This document shows, piece after piece, positions 7,957 to 16,560 of a stretch of 20,177 bases of DNA; the first letter of the stretch is position 1; each line of letters begins with the position of its first letter. This stretch comes from Ruminococcus sp. AF46-10NS (GTDB lineage Bacteria; Bacillota; Clostridia; Lachnospirales; Lachnospiraceae), in NCBI RefSeq assembly GCF_003474435.1, contig NZ_QRNF01000050.1, positions 1 to 20,177 on the forward strand, in the 5' to 3' direction. Below the pieces are notes generated by a model. That model saw only the letters and a list, made by a program, of their open reading frames with translations. It was not told the origin of the DNA and ran no database searches. The translations under genes and the position numbers were made by a program.

Positions 7957-8015
7957 AATTCCTTTTCACCTTTACCTTTATGTTCTATCTGATGACAGTC
8001 TCGCCCCTTGGGCAT
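7953..8015 (-). CDS. Possible 20-residue leader ORF overlapping the kinase start
   Basis: A frame of 20 codons (MPKGRDCHQIEHKGKGEKEL) starts with ATG at 8015-8013 and ends with TGA overlapping the kinase ATG as ATGA. AAGGAG (8021-8026) lies five bases upstream of its ATG, which is ideal spacing. However, AAGGAG directly abuts the -10 box at 8027-8032, so a transcript starting about seven bases downstream would lack it and the ORF would be nearly leaderless. The peptide resembles nothing I recognise and is strongly hydrophilic. It could couple kinase translation to its own, or be chance. Confidence 0.25.
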   Translation of the reverse strand: MPKGRDCHQIEHKGKGEKEL

Positions 8016-8026
8016 GTCTACTCCTT

Positions 8027-8055
8027 ATTATACAATCCAGTTTCCTTTTACGCAA
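8027..8055 (-). promoter_or_regulatory. Sigma-A-like promoter of the capsule operon
   Basis: On the minus strand TTGCGT (8050-8055) and TATAAT (8027-8032) are separated by exactly 17 bases, a near-consensus housekeeping promoter. It points at the kinase gene, whose ATG lies about 64 bases beyond the expected start near 8020. No other promoter of this quality is seen upstream of the operon. Confidence 0.75.
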
Positions 8056-8160
8056 GCTCTTTATTCGCCATAAAGTACGCTAAATATGTACAATCTGACT
8101 AATTTTTTTGCTATTTTATTCCAAATGGGCCAAAACAGGATAGATTATTCCACTTTCCTG

Positions 8161-8169
8161 TGTTAAAAT
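8161..8169 (+). promoter_or_regulatory. Extended -10 promoter of the homocysteine methyltransferase gene
   Basis: TGTTAAAAT supplies an extended -10 (TGn plus TAAAAT) on the plus strand. The -35 position (8141-8146, TAGATT) is weak. A start near 8176 would place the first base at the CACGG arm of the leader fold, which supports the choice. The roughly 85 bases between this promoter and the capsule promoter are AT-rich with no clear site. Confidence 0.45.
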
Positions 8170-8174
8170 AAATC

Positions 8175-8253
8175 CACGGCAATGAGTGCAGCAGTTACCG
8201 GAGGAGCTGATAGCATTTCGAACGCGGAATGCTATATATTTTTGCCAACCGTG
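8175..8253 (+). promoter_or_regulatory. Attenuator-like leader of the homocysteine methyltransferase gene
   Basis: A 10-pair hairpin, ATAGCATTTC (8210-8219) with GGAATGCTAT (8226-8235), is followed by ATATTTTT (8236-8243), so it has the form of an intrinsic terminator inside the 5' leader. Arms CACGG (8175-8179) and CCGTG (8249-8253), with CAA/TTG (8180-8182, 8242-8244) beside them, can close a stem around it, and CAGTT/AGCTG (8192-8196, 8205-8209) forms another hairpin. The outer stem consumes part of the U-run. A separate GCCAA/TTGGC hairpin (8244-8248, 8255-8259) competes with it. This is the layout of a switchable leader. It does not match the SAM-I, cobalamin, THF or T-box signatures that I know. 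Confidence 0.45.
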
Positions 8254-8281
8254 ATTGGCTGCCATAAGGAGGATATAAAAC

Positions 8282-9160
8282 ATGACGAAACAGGATTTTC
8301 AGAAGCTGGCAGAGAACCATATCCTGCTACTGGATGGTGCCACAGGTTCCAACCTGATGAAAGCAGGAATGCCAAGAGGTGTCTGCACTGAGAGCTGGGT
8401 TATTGAGCACAAAAATGTGATCCAGGCTCTCCAGAAGGGCTACATTGAAGCCGGAAGCAATATTATCTATGCGCCGACTTTCGGCGGAAACCGTATCAGC
8501 CTTTCTTTACATGGTCTGGAGGATCAGATTGAAGAGATCAACCATACTCTGGCCGGCTATTCCAAAGAGATCGCTCCTGCAGGTGTTTACGTTGCAGGTG
8601 ATATTACCACAACAGGTAAGATGATGGCTCCTGCAGGTGATATGACTTATGAGAAAGCTTTCGAAACTTATCAGGAACAGATCGGTTATCTCCGTGATGC
8701 AGGAGTTGATCTTATTGTCGCTGAAACCATGATCAATATTGAGGAAACACTGTCTGCTGTAGATGCCTGCCAGAGTGTCTGCGACCTTCCGATCATCTGT
8801 ACGGTAACTGTAGAAGCTGACGGAAGTATTTTCAGCGGCGGCAATGCAGTAGAAGCTGCCATGTCTCTTGAGGCTGCCGGTGCTGATGCTGTCGGTATCA
8901 ACTGCTCTGTCGGACCGGACCAGCTGGTATCTGTTGTACGCAATATTAAAGAAAATGTTTCCATTCCGGTTATCGCCAAACCGAATGCCGGAATGCCGCA
9001 GATCGATGATCAGGGCAATGCTGTTTACAGTATGACACCTGCTGATTTTGCAGGTTATATGAGAGTACTTGTGGATAACGGTGCTTCTGTTATTGGCGGA
9101 TGCTGCGGTACTACTCCTGAGTTTATCGCAGAGACTGCGCATGTACTTGGACTGAAATAA
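8282..9160 (+). CDS. Homocysteine S-methyltransferase domain protein (MetH N-terminal-like)
   Basis: A 292-residue single-domain (beta/alpha)8 protein of the Hcy-binding family, which activates homocysteine on zinc for methyl transfer to methionine. The zinc ligands are visible as C208 in GINCSVG and C274-C275 in GGCCGTTPEF, as in the N-terminal module of MetH. The N-terminal LLLDGATGSNLM (15-26) and ETM (148-150) are typical. There is no folate, cobalamin or reactivation domain, so it either takes methyl groups from S-methylmethionine or SAM (MmuM-like) or works with separately encoded MetH modules, the split arrangement seen in many Clostridia; the sequence alone does not decide. AAGGAGG sits 9 bases before the ATG. 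It is a one-gene transcription unit, divergent from the capsule operon and ended by the hairpin at 9235-9286. Confidence 0.9.
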   Translation: MTKQDFQKLAENHILLLDGATGSNLMKAGMPRGVCTESWVIEHKNVIQALQKGYIEAGSNIIYAPTFGGNRISLSLHGLEDQIEEINHTLAGYSKEIAPAGVYVAGDITTTGKMMAPAGDMTYEKAFETYQEQIGYLRDAGVDLIVAETMINIEETLSAVDACQSVCDLPIICTVTVEADGSIFSGGNAVEAAMSLEAAGADAVGINCSVGPDQLVSVVRNIKENVSIPVIAKPNAGMPQIDDQGNAVYSMTPADFAGYMRVLVDNGASVIGGCCGTTPEFIAETAHVLGLK

Positions 9161-9234
9161 AGAGCAGCGTAATAACTTAACGCCTTTTCAGTTATCATTT
9201 ACGGAATAATTGCAAAATTTCTTATTATAAGAAC

Positions 9235-9286
9235 AAAAAATCCTGAGATTATCTATAACATACAAATAGATTTCTCAGGATTTTTT
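9235..9286. terminator. Bidirectional intrinsic terminator between convergent genes
   Basis: AAAAAATCCTGAGA (9235-9248) and its exact complement (9273-9286) form a 14-pair stem. ATCTAT/ATAGAT (9251-9256, 9266-9271) extends it inward. Read on the plus strand it ends in a T-run after the methyltransferase gene. Read on the minus strand it ends in a T-run after enzyme I, whose stop lies only four bases from the hairpin. It serves both genes. Confidence 0.9.
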
Positions 9287-9289
9287 ATT

Positions 9290-10941
9290 TTATTTATCTT
9301 CACCACTTTCTTCCGGCCGGTTCTTCTCGTCCGCATACGCCGCACGAATTGCCTTTCTTACCGGAAGAACACATGCCGGCACAACGGAAAGTCCGTCTAC
9401 TCCCATCTGGATAAATTCTTCTGTCAGGTTGGAATCTGCTGCCAGTTCTCCGCATATGTACACATTACAGCCGGATCTGTGTCCTGCCTCTGTTACCATA
9501 CGGATCATTTTTACCAAAGCAGGGTGATGGTCGTTATATTTATGTTTCAGAAGAAGATTTTGTCTGTCCATGGCCAGTGTGTACTGAGTCAGGTCATTGG
9601 TTCCAAGGCTGAGGAAATCCACACGTTTTCCAAGATCCTCGCTGATCATTACAGCTGCCGGTGTCTCGATCATGATACCTGTGCGGATATCTTTGTACGG
9701 AATATTCTTTTCATCAAGGCCTTTCTTCACTTCCCGGATCAGTTCTTCGATTTCATCCAGTTCTTCTTCCGATGTGATCATAGGGTACATCAGACTGATA
9801 TTTCCGTAAGCACTTGCGCGGTAAATAGCACGAAGCTGTGCTTTGAACATTTTTTTCCGGTCAAGGCAGAGACGGATTCCGCGATTTCCCATCATAGGAT
9901 TTACTTCATCCGGAATAGCCATATAGTCTGCCTGGCGGTCTGCTCCCAGATCTACGGTACGGATCACTGCCGGACGGCCTTCCATATCTTCTGCAACTTT
10001 CTTGTAGGCGCGGAAAAGCTCATTCTCTCTTGGATAATTCTCTCTTCCAAGATACTGAAACTCACTGCGGAAAAGTCCGATCCCTGCCGCCCCGTAATAG
10101 AGCACTGTGTTCAGATCATCCAGATTTCCGATATTGGCCAGAAGCCTGATCTCTTTTCCATCTGCTGTGACATCTTTCTGATTTCGAAGTCTCAGCAATT
10201 CTTCCCGCTCTTCTGTATCTGCCTGATGACGGATCTCATATTCTTTCAGAAGTTCCGGCTCCGGATCAATATACAAAGTTCCTGTATAACCATCCACAAT
10301 AGCCAGATGTCCGTCCCAGTCCTTCTGGATCTCCACTTCCACCAGCGTAGGGATTGCCATGGATTTTGCATGATGGAAACATGGGAAATAATGGAGCCCT
10401 GATGCATGGCCACTGCCAGGAGCCTTGACTTGTTCATCTCCAGAAGTTCATTTGGTGAAAGCTGCTCTGCTGCAAGGATCACCGGCTCATCTCCCAGGTT
10501 GATCCGTGCATGTGAACCGCCCATTGCACCGATCAGAAGTTCAGATACCTCACGGATGTTCTCAATCTGTTCCTTAACTGCCTCATCTTCCAGATTACGG
10601 AATACATTTGCAAGCTCATCCCTTGTAGTCTGGACAGCATAGGCTGCACTGACTTTCTCTGTTGTGATCATGCTCTCCACTGCCCGCTGAAAACTGCCTC
10701 CTCCAAGGAGCTTGAGCTGACGTTTCAGTGTCAGCTCCTGCTCCTTGGGAAGCGGGCAGCCATTCTTGTACATGTGCTGTATCTGTTCTCTGACTGATGT
10801 TCTCGCACGGTCCAGACGATCCAGCTCTTTTTTTACATTGTCTACCATGGACTGGCGGATCTGATATTCGCCTCTGTGATAATACAGTATTTTTCCGATA
10901 GCAATTCCGGCAAAAGCGGATGTTCCCTTGAAAATTTCCAT
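9290..10941 (-). pseudogene. ptsI: PTS enzyme I (phosphoenolpyruvate-protein phosphotransferase), broken by a one-base deletion
   Basis: Enzyme I takes phosphate from phosphoenolpyruvate and passes it to HPr. The first frame (from 10941) encodes the HPr-binding and phosphohistidine domains up to SIISHVSIM, with H187 as the likely phospho-histidine. It then reads out of frame to a stop near 10246. The next frame (ATG at 10360, 356 residues to 9290) holds the PEP-binding barrel: GLFRSEFQYL, IETPAAVMI, SLGTNDLTQYTLAMDR and the catalytic cysteine in YICGELA. Adding one G at about 10368-10369 gives SIMAKSMAIPTL and a continuous protein of about 550 residues, the normal size. AAGGGGG precedes the first ATG. 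It is the last gene of the polyamine operon, 31 bases after potD, and no HPr gene is nearby. If the deletion is real, neither half should have full activity. Confidence 0.88.
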
Positions 10942-10972
10942 CTCAAAAAGCCCCCTTACTGCTCTTTCTGCT

Positions 10973-12013
10973 TTAATCGCAGGCAGCTTTAAATTCTGTC
11001 CAGATCTTGTTGTATTCCTGCTCTGCTTCCTGACTTACATTCTCAATGCTTTCACCTTTTGTCACATCATCCGGAACAACCAGGTTCTCATCTACAAGAT
11101 CATCTGCCGCCTTATTTGTATTATAATATCCAACAGAATTGATGCACTTGGCTGTTACTTCCGGCTGAAGAAGATAGTTGATAAACTCATTGGCTGCCTC
11201 AGCATTCGGCGCCTCGCTTGGGATAAAGGTTCCAAGGATTCCGAATCCAAGTCCCTCTTCCGGATAAACCACTTTCAGATCCGGGTTGTCTTTCAGTGCC
11301 TGTGTTACCTGTGAAGTATAGAGGAATGCCACACTTGCCTCTCCGTTGAGCAGTGCATTCTGTGTATTGTCATCCTGGATCAGGCGGATATTCGGTGCCA
11401 GCTCCTGAAGCTTCTCTCCTGTCCTGGAGATCACGTCAACATCATCTTCATTCATACTCTCACCCATGGAGAGCTGTGTAATTCCACAAATAACACGATA
11501 AGCTCCAATAATGGCAACACTGTCCTCAAGAGATGGATCCCAGAGATCCTTGTATCCCTTGATATCAATATCTACCTGGTCCGGATCATAAACGATCAGC
11601 GGGATTCCTGCACCGTACGGTACTGTATACTCATCGTCCGGATCATAAAACTGTCCCTGGAAAAGCGGATTAATGTTTCCCCAGTTGGTAATTGCATCTT
11701 TGTCAAGCTTCTGAACAAGGCCTTCTTTCACTGCGCTTTCGATAATGTAGTCATCCGCAATTACCACATCATAATCACCACCCTTTGCCTGGGAAAGTTT
11801 CTCAAGCATAGTCTCATCTGTATCAAAGTTAGAGTAAACAACCTTAGTGCCTGTTTCTTTTTCGAAGTCATCCAGCACTTCCTGCGGAACCATTCCATCC
11901 CAGGTATAAAGTACCAGTTCATCTTTATCTTTCGCACTGACGCTGACGCCTGTTACCATAGCTGCCGTAAGTGCTGCACATAACATAACTGCTGCTGCTT
12001 TTTTCGCTCTCAT
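10973..12013 (-). CDS. potD: Spermidine/putrescine-type ABC transporter substrate-binding protein (PotD-like)
   Basis: A 346-residue exported binding protein. The signal peptide is at residues 1-27 (two basic residues, a hydrophobic core, then VSVSA before KDKDE). No lipobox cysteine is present, which is unusual for a Gram-positive binding protein because it would not be lipid-anchored; the hydrophobic segment may instead stay as an anchor. The mature part has the two-lobed family 1 fold with LVLYTWDGMVPQEVLDDF (33-50) at the start, VVIADDYIIE, PYGAGIPLIVYD and AANEFINYLL. The first-lobe pocket motif reads YTWDG rather than the NxGEYxD of the other binding domain in this operon, so the two may prefer different ligands. 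It has a strong AAGGAGG site, lies 34 bases after the PotC-PotD fusion and precedes enzyme I. Confidence 0.88.
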   Translation of the reverse strand: MRAKKAAAVMLCAALTAAMVTGVSVSAKDKDELVLYTWDGMVPQEVLDDFEKETGTKVVYSNFDTDETMLEKLSQAKGGDYDVVIADDYIIESAVKEGLVQKLDKDAITNWGNINPLFQGQFYDPDDEYTVPYGAGIPLIVYDPDQVDIDIKGYKDLWDPSLEDSVAIIGAYRVICGITQLSMGESMNEDDVDVISRTGEKLQELAPNIRLIQDDNTQNALLNGEASVAFLYTSQVTQALKDNPDLKVVYPEEGLGFGILGTFIPSEAPNAEAANEFINYLLQPEVTAKCINSVGYYNTNKAADDLVDENLVVPDDVTKGESIENVSQEAEQEYNKIWTEFKAACD

Positions 12014-12047
12014 AGAACCTCCTTAATTCTGTCACACTGACGTTGTC

Positions 12048-13901
12048 TTATTTTGCTTTTACCTTCGTCCAAAGCTCTGCAAATTTCTGCTTGATCTTTG
12101 GCTTCTGGTATCCGAAGATCTCATTCTTCGGATTGTCGATCTTCGGAATATAGGAATCGATTCCCTCGTAAGTTCCGTTCTTCATCTCCTCGAATGCACT
12201 CTTCACAGTAGAAGTATATCCTACTTCTTCAGTATTTGAAAGTGCATTTTCGTCATCCAGCATAAAATTAATAAACTCATGTGCCAAATCTACCTCGCTG
12301 CAGTCCTTTGTGATGACCATTGCATCATACCAGGTGTTGGTTCCCTGCTGCGGAGTATAATAACCAAGATCCGAATTTTCACTGATAATATAAGAAGCAT
12401 CTCCGGAATACACAACTGCCATCGCCTTGTTTCCTGAGATCATATTATCGATCACATCATCTCCTGCATAGATCGGATCCATGGTATCTCTCTGATCGAT
12501 CAGCCAGTCATAAGCTTCCTGGATTTCATCCAGATCCTTGGTATTCATGGAGTATCCCAGAGCTTTCAGAGCAATCATAAAGGAATCCCTCTCAGAATCA
12601 TACATGTAAAGATTTCCTTTGTATTTCTCATCTTTAAGAATATTCCATCCTTCCTTATCCAGGTCTTCCTGAGATACTACATTCTTATTATAAAGAATTC
12701 CTACAGTTCCCCAGAAATACGGGCAGGAATAACGGTTCCCCGGATCATAGTCCTTGTTCTTTACTTCCGAAAGAAGATTTTTCTTATTTGGGATCTTTTT
12801 CCAGTCAATAGCCTGCAGATATTCTTCTTTGATCAGACGCTCGATCATATAATCGGACGGAACCAGAACATCATAAGTTTCACCGCTGGCAAGCTTGGTG
12901 TACATCATCTCGTTGGATTCGAAGGTTTCATACACAACAGTGCAGTTATATTCTTTTTCAAACTTATCCAGCAGGCTCAGGTCCATATATTCACCGGCAT
13001 TGTATACTCGCAGTATATGGCTTCCCTGGCTTACGATCGTCCATTTTCCCATAACGATCACAAGAATCACTGCTATCACTGCTGCCACGCACCTTCTTGT
13101 ACGTGGCTTCATCTTTTTTGCAGCGGAAGCCTGGAGCTTTGGAAGCACCAGATTTCCCAAAAGCAGCACCACCACAATGACTACGATAACGATGGTAGAC
13201 AGAGCATTGATGGTCGGATTGATACGCTTCGTCATATTATATACAACAATGGAGATATTTTTTACTCCGTTTCCTGAAACAAAGTAGGAAATTACGAAAT
13301 CGTCAAAGGACATGGTAAATGCCAGCAGCGCCCCCGCAAAAATCCCCTCTTTGATCATTGGCACGATAACTTTCGTCAGAGCCTGATATGGAGTTGCTCC
13401 AAGATCCATTGCAGCGTTGGCAAGATTCGGGTCCAGGCTTCGCACTTTCGGATATACACTCGTGATAACATACGGCGTACAGAACGCGATATGCGCCAGA
13501 AGCATGGTCAGATAACCTTTCGTCATTCCCAGAGAGGAGAACAGAAGCATCAGACCGATAGCTGTTACTATCTCGGGATTCAGGATTGGAAAATTATTAA
13601 TTGTAAGAAGCAGCTCCTTGAGCACTTTTCTGGATTTCGAAAGGCCGATAGCTGTGATGGTTCCCAGTACTGTGGAAATGATCGTTGCCAGGATCGCAAT
13701 AGACACGGAAACATATACTGCCTTGCTGATTTCCATATTATTTATCAGCTCACCATACCAGCGCAGGGAAAATCCTGTAAATCTTGTCAGTGACTTGGAT
13801 GAGTTAAAGGAAAAGATCATCGTCACAAGGATAGGCAGATAAAAAAACGCCAGGCACAGCACTACGTATAATTTGGAAAATATGGTATTTTTTCTTTTCA
13901 T
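12048..13901 (-). CDS. Fused polyamine permease and substrate-binding protein (PotC-PotD)
   Basis: A 617-residue fusion. Residues 1-262 are a PotC permease with about six membrane segments and the cytoplasmic EAA loop (AAMDLGATPYQALTKVIV, 163-180) that docks on PotA. A basic linker (263-270) leads into one more membrane segment (about 271-288), which puts residues 295-617 outside the cell. That part is a PotD-like binding domain beginning RVYNAGEYMDLSLLDKFEKE, with YDVLVPSDYMIERL, YFWGTVGILYN and AHEFINFMLDD. The binding protein is thus tethered to the membrane part, one per permease subunit. AAAGGAGG precedes the ATG. It follows potB by 12 bases. Such fusions are known in several Firmicutes. 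No frame break is seen, so it is a true single gene. Confidence 0.9.
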   Translation of the reverse strand: MKRKNTIFSKLYVVLCLAFFYLPILVTMIFSFNSSKSLTRFTGFSLRWYGELINNMEISKAVYVSVSIAILATIISTVLGTITAIGLSKSRKVLKELLLTINNFPILNPEIVTAIGLMLLFSSLGMTKGYLTMLLAHIAFCTPYVITSVYPKVRSLDPNLANAAMDLGATPYQALTKVIVPMIKEGIFAGALLAFTMSFDDFVISYFVSGNGVKNISIVVYNMTKRINPTINALSTIVIVVIVVVLLLGNLVLPKLQASAAKKMKPRTRRCVAAVIAVILVIVMGKWTIVSQGSHILRVYNAGEYMDLSLLDKFEKEYNCTVVYETFESNEMMYTKLASGETYDVLVPSDYMIERLIKEEYLQAIDWKKIPNKKNLLSEVKNKDYDPGNRYSCPYFWGTVGILYNKNVVSQEDLDKEGWNILKDEKYKGNLYMYDSERDSFMIALKALGYSMNTKDLDEIQEAYDWLIDQRDTMDPIYAGDDVIDNMISGNKAMAVVYSGDASYIISENSDLGYYTPQQGTNTWYDAMVITKDCSEVDLAHEFINFMLDDENALSNTEEVGYTSTVKSAFEEMKNGTYEGIDSYIPKIDNPKNEIFGYQKPKIKQKFAELWTKVKAK

Positions 13902-13913
13902 CTCCTGCCTCCT

Positions 13914-14732
13914 TTAATCGTCCTGTTTGTCCATCTTCTTCATCAGGCTCATAAAGATCAGGATGATCACCGCCAGGATCAGAGAGATGGCACTTCCGAA
14001 GTTCCAGTCACCGACAGAGATAAACTGCGACTCGATCAGGTTACCGATGAGCATGTACTGACCGCCACCAAGAAGTTTCGGAATTACGAAAGTTGAGATA
14101 GACAAAAGAAATACCATCATAACACCATTGACAACACCCGGCATGGAAAGCTTCCAGGTTACTTTCCAGAAAGTCTGGAACGGATTTGCCCCAAGGTCAT
14201 TCGCCGCCTCGATCAGTGACTTGTCCATTTTACTTAAAGATGTATGGATCGGAATGATCATAAACGGCATAAAGTTGCAGACAAGACCCACGATAACGGA
14301 AAAATCTGTATACATCATGGTGATCGGTGATATTCCCAGCATTTTCAGAAAGTTATTCACCAGACCATTATCCGAAAGAATGTTCATCCATGCATAAGTA
14401 CGCAGAAGCATGTTGATCCACATGGGGATCGTAACCATCAGTATGAGAAAGCTCTGCACCTTCTCGGAATATTTTGAAATAATGTATGCCAGTGGATATC
14501 CGCATACAAGACAGATCAATGTTGTCAGGATACCCAGGCGAAAAGATTTCAGGATCACACTTAAATAGGTAGTTTCCAGAAATTTTCCAAAATTCGCCCA
14601 TGTGAAATGCAGGGTAAGTACCTCGTTTCCATTAGAGGTAAAGGCATAAAGCACGATCAGTATCAGCGGTACAACGATCAGAATCGCTGCCCAGATGATG
14701 TACGGCTTAATGAGATGCTTAAACTGTTTCAT
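13914..14732 (-). CDS. potB: Polyamine ABC transporter permease PotB (second set)
   Basis: A 272-residue membrane permease with about six hydrophobic segments, the first at residues 8-28. Its EAA loop reads EAANDLGANPFQTFWKVTWKL, the contact with the ATPase. I start it at the ATG of 14732 (MKQFKHLI) because GGGAGGA lies seven bases upstream and the ATG overlaps the stop of potA as TAATG. An ATG 21 bases earlier (14753) would lie deep inside potA and lacks a ribosome site. It would pair with the permease half of the PotC-PotD fusion that follows. Confidence 0.9.
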   Translation of the reverse strand: MKQFKHLIKPYIIWAAILIVVPLILIVLYAFTSNGNEVLTLHFTWANFGKFLETTYLSVILKSFRLGILTTLICLVCGYPLAYIISKYSEKVQSFLILMVTIPMWINMLLRTYAWMNILSDNGLVNNFLKMLGISPITMMYTDFSVIVGLVCNFMPFMIIPIHTSLSKMDKSLIEAANDLGANPFQTFWKVTWKLSMPGVVNGVMMVFLLSISTFVIPKLLGGGQYMLIGNLIESQFISVGDWNFGSAISLILAVIILIFMSLMKKMDKQDD

Positions 14733-15778
14733 TAGTATCCTCCCATTCTGCACATAACATGGATGTCCTCAGGACCGAATTTCAGTCCTACCTCACGTCC
14801 TACTGCTGCGTAATCCGTAGTGTGTACCATGTATGTGCGAAGCTCCGTCTCGATCAGTATCTCATAATGAACTCCCTTGAACGTAATGTTCCGTACAGTG
14901 CCTCTGATCTTGGCTTGATCCGGCTCCACGATATCCAGATCCTCCGGACGAAGGACCACCTCAATAGCTTCATTGTCCTCGAATCCTTTATCCACACATT
15001 CAAACCGGAAGCCATCAAATTCCACCAGGAAATCTTTGATCATAGTTCCTTCTATAATATTGGACTCTCCGATAAAGCCTGCCACAAAACGGTTCTCCGG
15101 CTCATTGTAGATATCTGTCGGACTGCCGATCTGCTGAATTTCACCATTGTTCATGACAACTACGGTATCAGACATGGAAAGTGCCTCTTCCTGGTCATGG
15201 GTTACATAGATAAATGTGATTCCTACTTCTCTCTGGATCTTTTTCAGCTCAATCTGCATCTGCTTACGGATTTTTGCATCCAGAGCACCAAGCGGCTCAT
15301 CCAGAAGAAGGACTTTCGGCTCATTGACAAGTGCTCTCGCAATGGCAACTCGCTGCTGCTGGCCGCCGGAAAGAAGGGTGACATCTCTTTTTTCGAAGCC
15401 CTCCAGACCTACCATCTTCAGCATTCTTTTTACTTTCTGCTCGATCACGGATTTATCCACTTTTTTCAGGTTCAGGCCGAAACCGATGTTGTCCATAACA
15501 TTGAGATGCGGAAACAGTGCGTATTTCTGGAATACAGTGTTGATCTCTCTCTTATACGGAGGAAGCTTGGATATCTCAATACCGTTAAAAAGCACCTCTC
15601 CGCCGCTTGGCTCCTCAAAGCCTGCGATAATTCTTAAAGTTGTTGTTTTTCCACAGCCGCTGGGTCCCAGAAGCGTAAGGAATTCGTTTTCGTGGATGTC
15701 CAGGTTGATACCACGAAGCACCTGCTGGTCATCAAAGTTTTTTGTGAGATTCTTTAACTCGATCAGTTTATTGCTCAT
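14732..15778 (-). CDS. potA: Polyamine ABC transporter ATPase PotA (second set)
   Basis: A 348-residue ABC ATPase that powers the PotB/PotC-PotD permease. It shows Walker [10 protein letters not shown] (38-46), Q-loop FQKYALFPH (83-91), signature LSGGQQQR (136-143), Walker B VLLLDEP (156-162), D-loop GALD and switch histidine in YVTHDQEEA (about 191-199). A C-terminal TOBE domain fills about 280-345. The length is normal for PotA. Its ATG overlaps the stop of the first set's potC (ATGA at 15775-15778), so the two transporter sets are translationally joined, and its stop overlaps potB. Confidence 0.93.
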   Translation of the reverse strand: MSNKLIELKNLTKNFDDQQVLRGINLDIHENEFLTLLGPSGCGKTTTLRIIAGFEEPSGGEVLFNGIEISKLPPYKREINTVFQKYALFPHLNVMDNIGFGLNLKKVDKSVIEQKVKRMLKMVGLEGFEKRDVTLLSGGQQQRVAIARALVNEPKVLLLDEPLGALDAKIRKQMQIELKKIQREVGITFIYVTHDQEEALSMSDTVVVMNNGEIQQIGSPTDIYNEPENRFVAGFIGESNIIEGTMIKDFLVEFDGFRFECVDKGFEDNEAIEVVLRPEDLDIVEPDQAKIRGTVRNITFKGVHYEILIETELRTYMVHTTDYAAVGREVGLKFGPEDIHVMCRMGGY

Positions 15779-16560
15779 CTCTTATTCCCCTTCCCGCGTT
15801 TTCCAAGGATCAGATACACAACCAGCACAAAAAGGATCACTCCCAGCATGATCGTGCAAAGTGCATTAATCTCCGGCGTAACGCCTGTTTTCATCTGTGT
15901 GTAAACTTTTATCGGCAGCGTGGATACACGCGGACCTGTAACAAAAATGCTGATCACCACATCATCCATGGACATGGCAAAGGCCAGCAGAGAGCCGGAT
16001 ATGACAGCCGGCATGATCAGCGGCAGGGTAATGTCCCCAAATGCCCTGAAGGAACCTGCGCCAAGATCTCTGGCTGCCTCCTCAAGAGATGGATCCATTC
16101 CCACAAGCCTTGCTTTTACTTCCATTAATATATAGGGTACACAGAAAACCGTGTGTCCGATGAGAAGTGTCAGCATTCCAAATGGCAGATGCAGCATGTA
16201 AAAAAACGCCATCAGCACCATTCCAAGGATTATCTCAGGGATCATCAGCGGCAGGATGGAAATATATTCCAGCATTCCTTTTGTTTTCCAGTGAATCCTG
16301 GAAATCCCTACAGCCCCCAATGTTCCGATCACTGCTGATACCGCACAGCTGGATACCGCAAGGATCAGGCTGTTTTTCAATGCCTGGAGCATGTCTCTGT
16401 CCTGAAAAAGTTCCTGATACCATTTCATTGAAAATCCGGTGAACCGAACCGGAAGTCTTGCTTCATTAAAAGAAAATACAACTACCACTCCAATAGGCAG
16501 ATACATGAGAAAAAACAGGATTCCCAGATACAAACCCGAAAGCTTTGAATTCTTTTTCAT
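15775..16560 (-). CDS. potC: Polyamine ABC transporter permease PotC (first set)
   Basis: A 261-residue permease with about six membrane segments, the first at about 9-31. Its EAA loop is [20 protein letters not shown]. The N-terminal [14 protein letters not shown] is characteristic of PotC and closely parallels RFTGFSLRWYGELI in the fusion protein of the second set, so the two are paralogues, but this one stops at the end of the permease domain with no binding domain. The ATG overlaps the stop of potB (ATGA, 16557-16560) and its own stop overlaps potA of the next set. Confidence 0.92.
   Translation of the reverse strand: MKKNSKLSGLYLGILFFLMYLPIGVVVVFSFNEARLPVRFTGFSMKWYQELFQDRDMLQALKNSLILAVSSCAVSAVIGTLGAVGISRIHWKTKGMLEYISILPLMIPEIILGMVLMAFFYMLHLPFGMLTLLIGHTVFCVPYILMEVKARLVGMDPSLEEAARDLGAGSFRAFGDITLPLIMPAVISGSLLAFAMSMDDVVISIFVTGPRVSTLPIKVYTQMKTGVTPEINALCTIMLGVILFVLVVYLILGKRGKGNKR

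Noticed and set aside
8161..8281. SAM-I, cobalamin, THF or T-box riboswitch before the homocysteine methyltransferase gene
   Set aside because: The leader is only about 105 bases and lacks the conserved cores of these classes, including the T-box TGGNACCGCG; GAACGCGG is only a loose likeness.
9479..10402. 307-codon open frame on the plus strand opposite enzyme I
   Set aside because: It is a shadow of the conserved ptsI frame: rich in C, H, F and I, with no domain likeness and no ribosome site.
14733..14753. Upstream ATG for the second potB (adding seven residues)
   Set aside because: It has no ribosome site and lies within potA, whereas the ATG at 14732 has GGGAGGA at ideal spacing and a TAATG overlap.
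14759..15637. 292-codon open frame on the plus strand opposite the second potA
   Set aside because: Antisense shadow of a clearly conserved ATPase gene, with no family motif or ribosome site.
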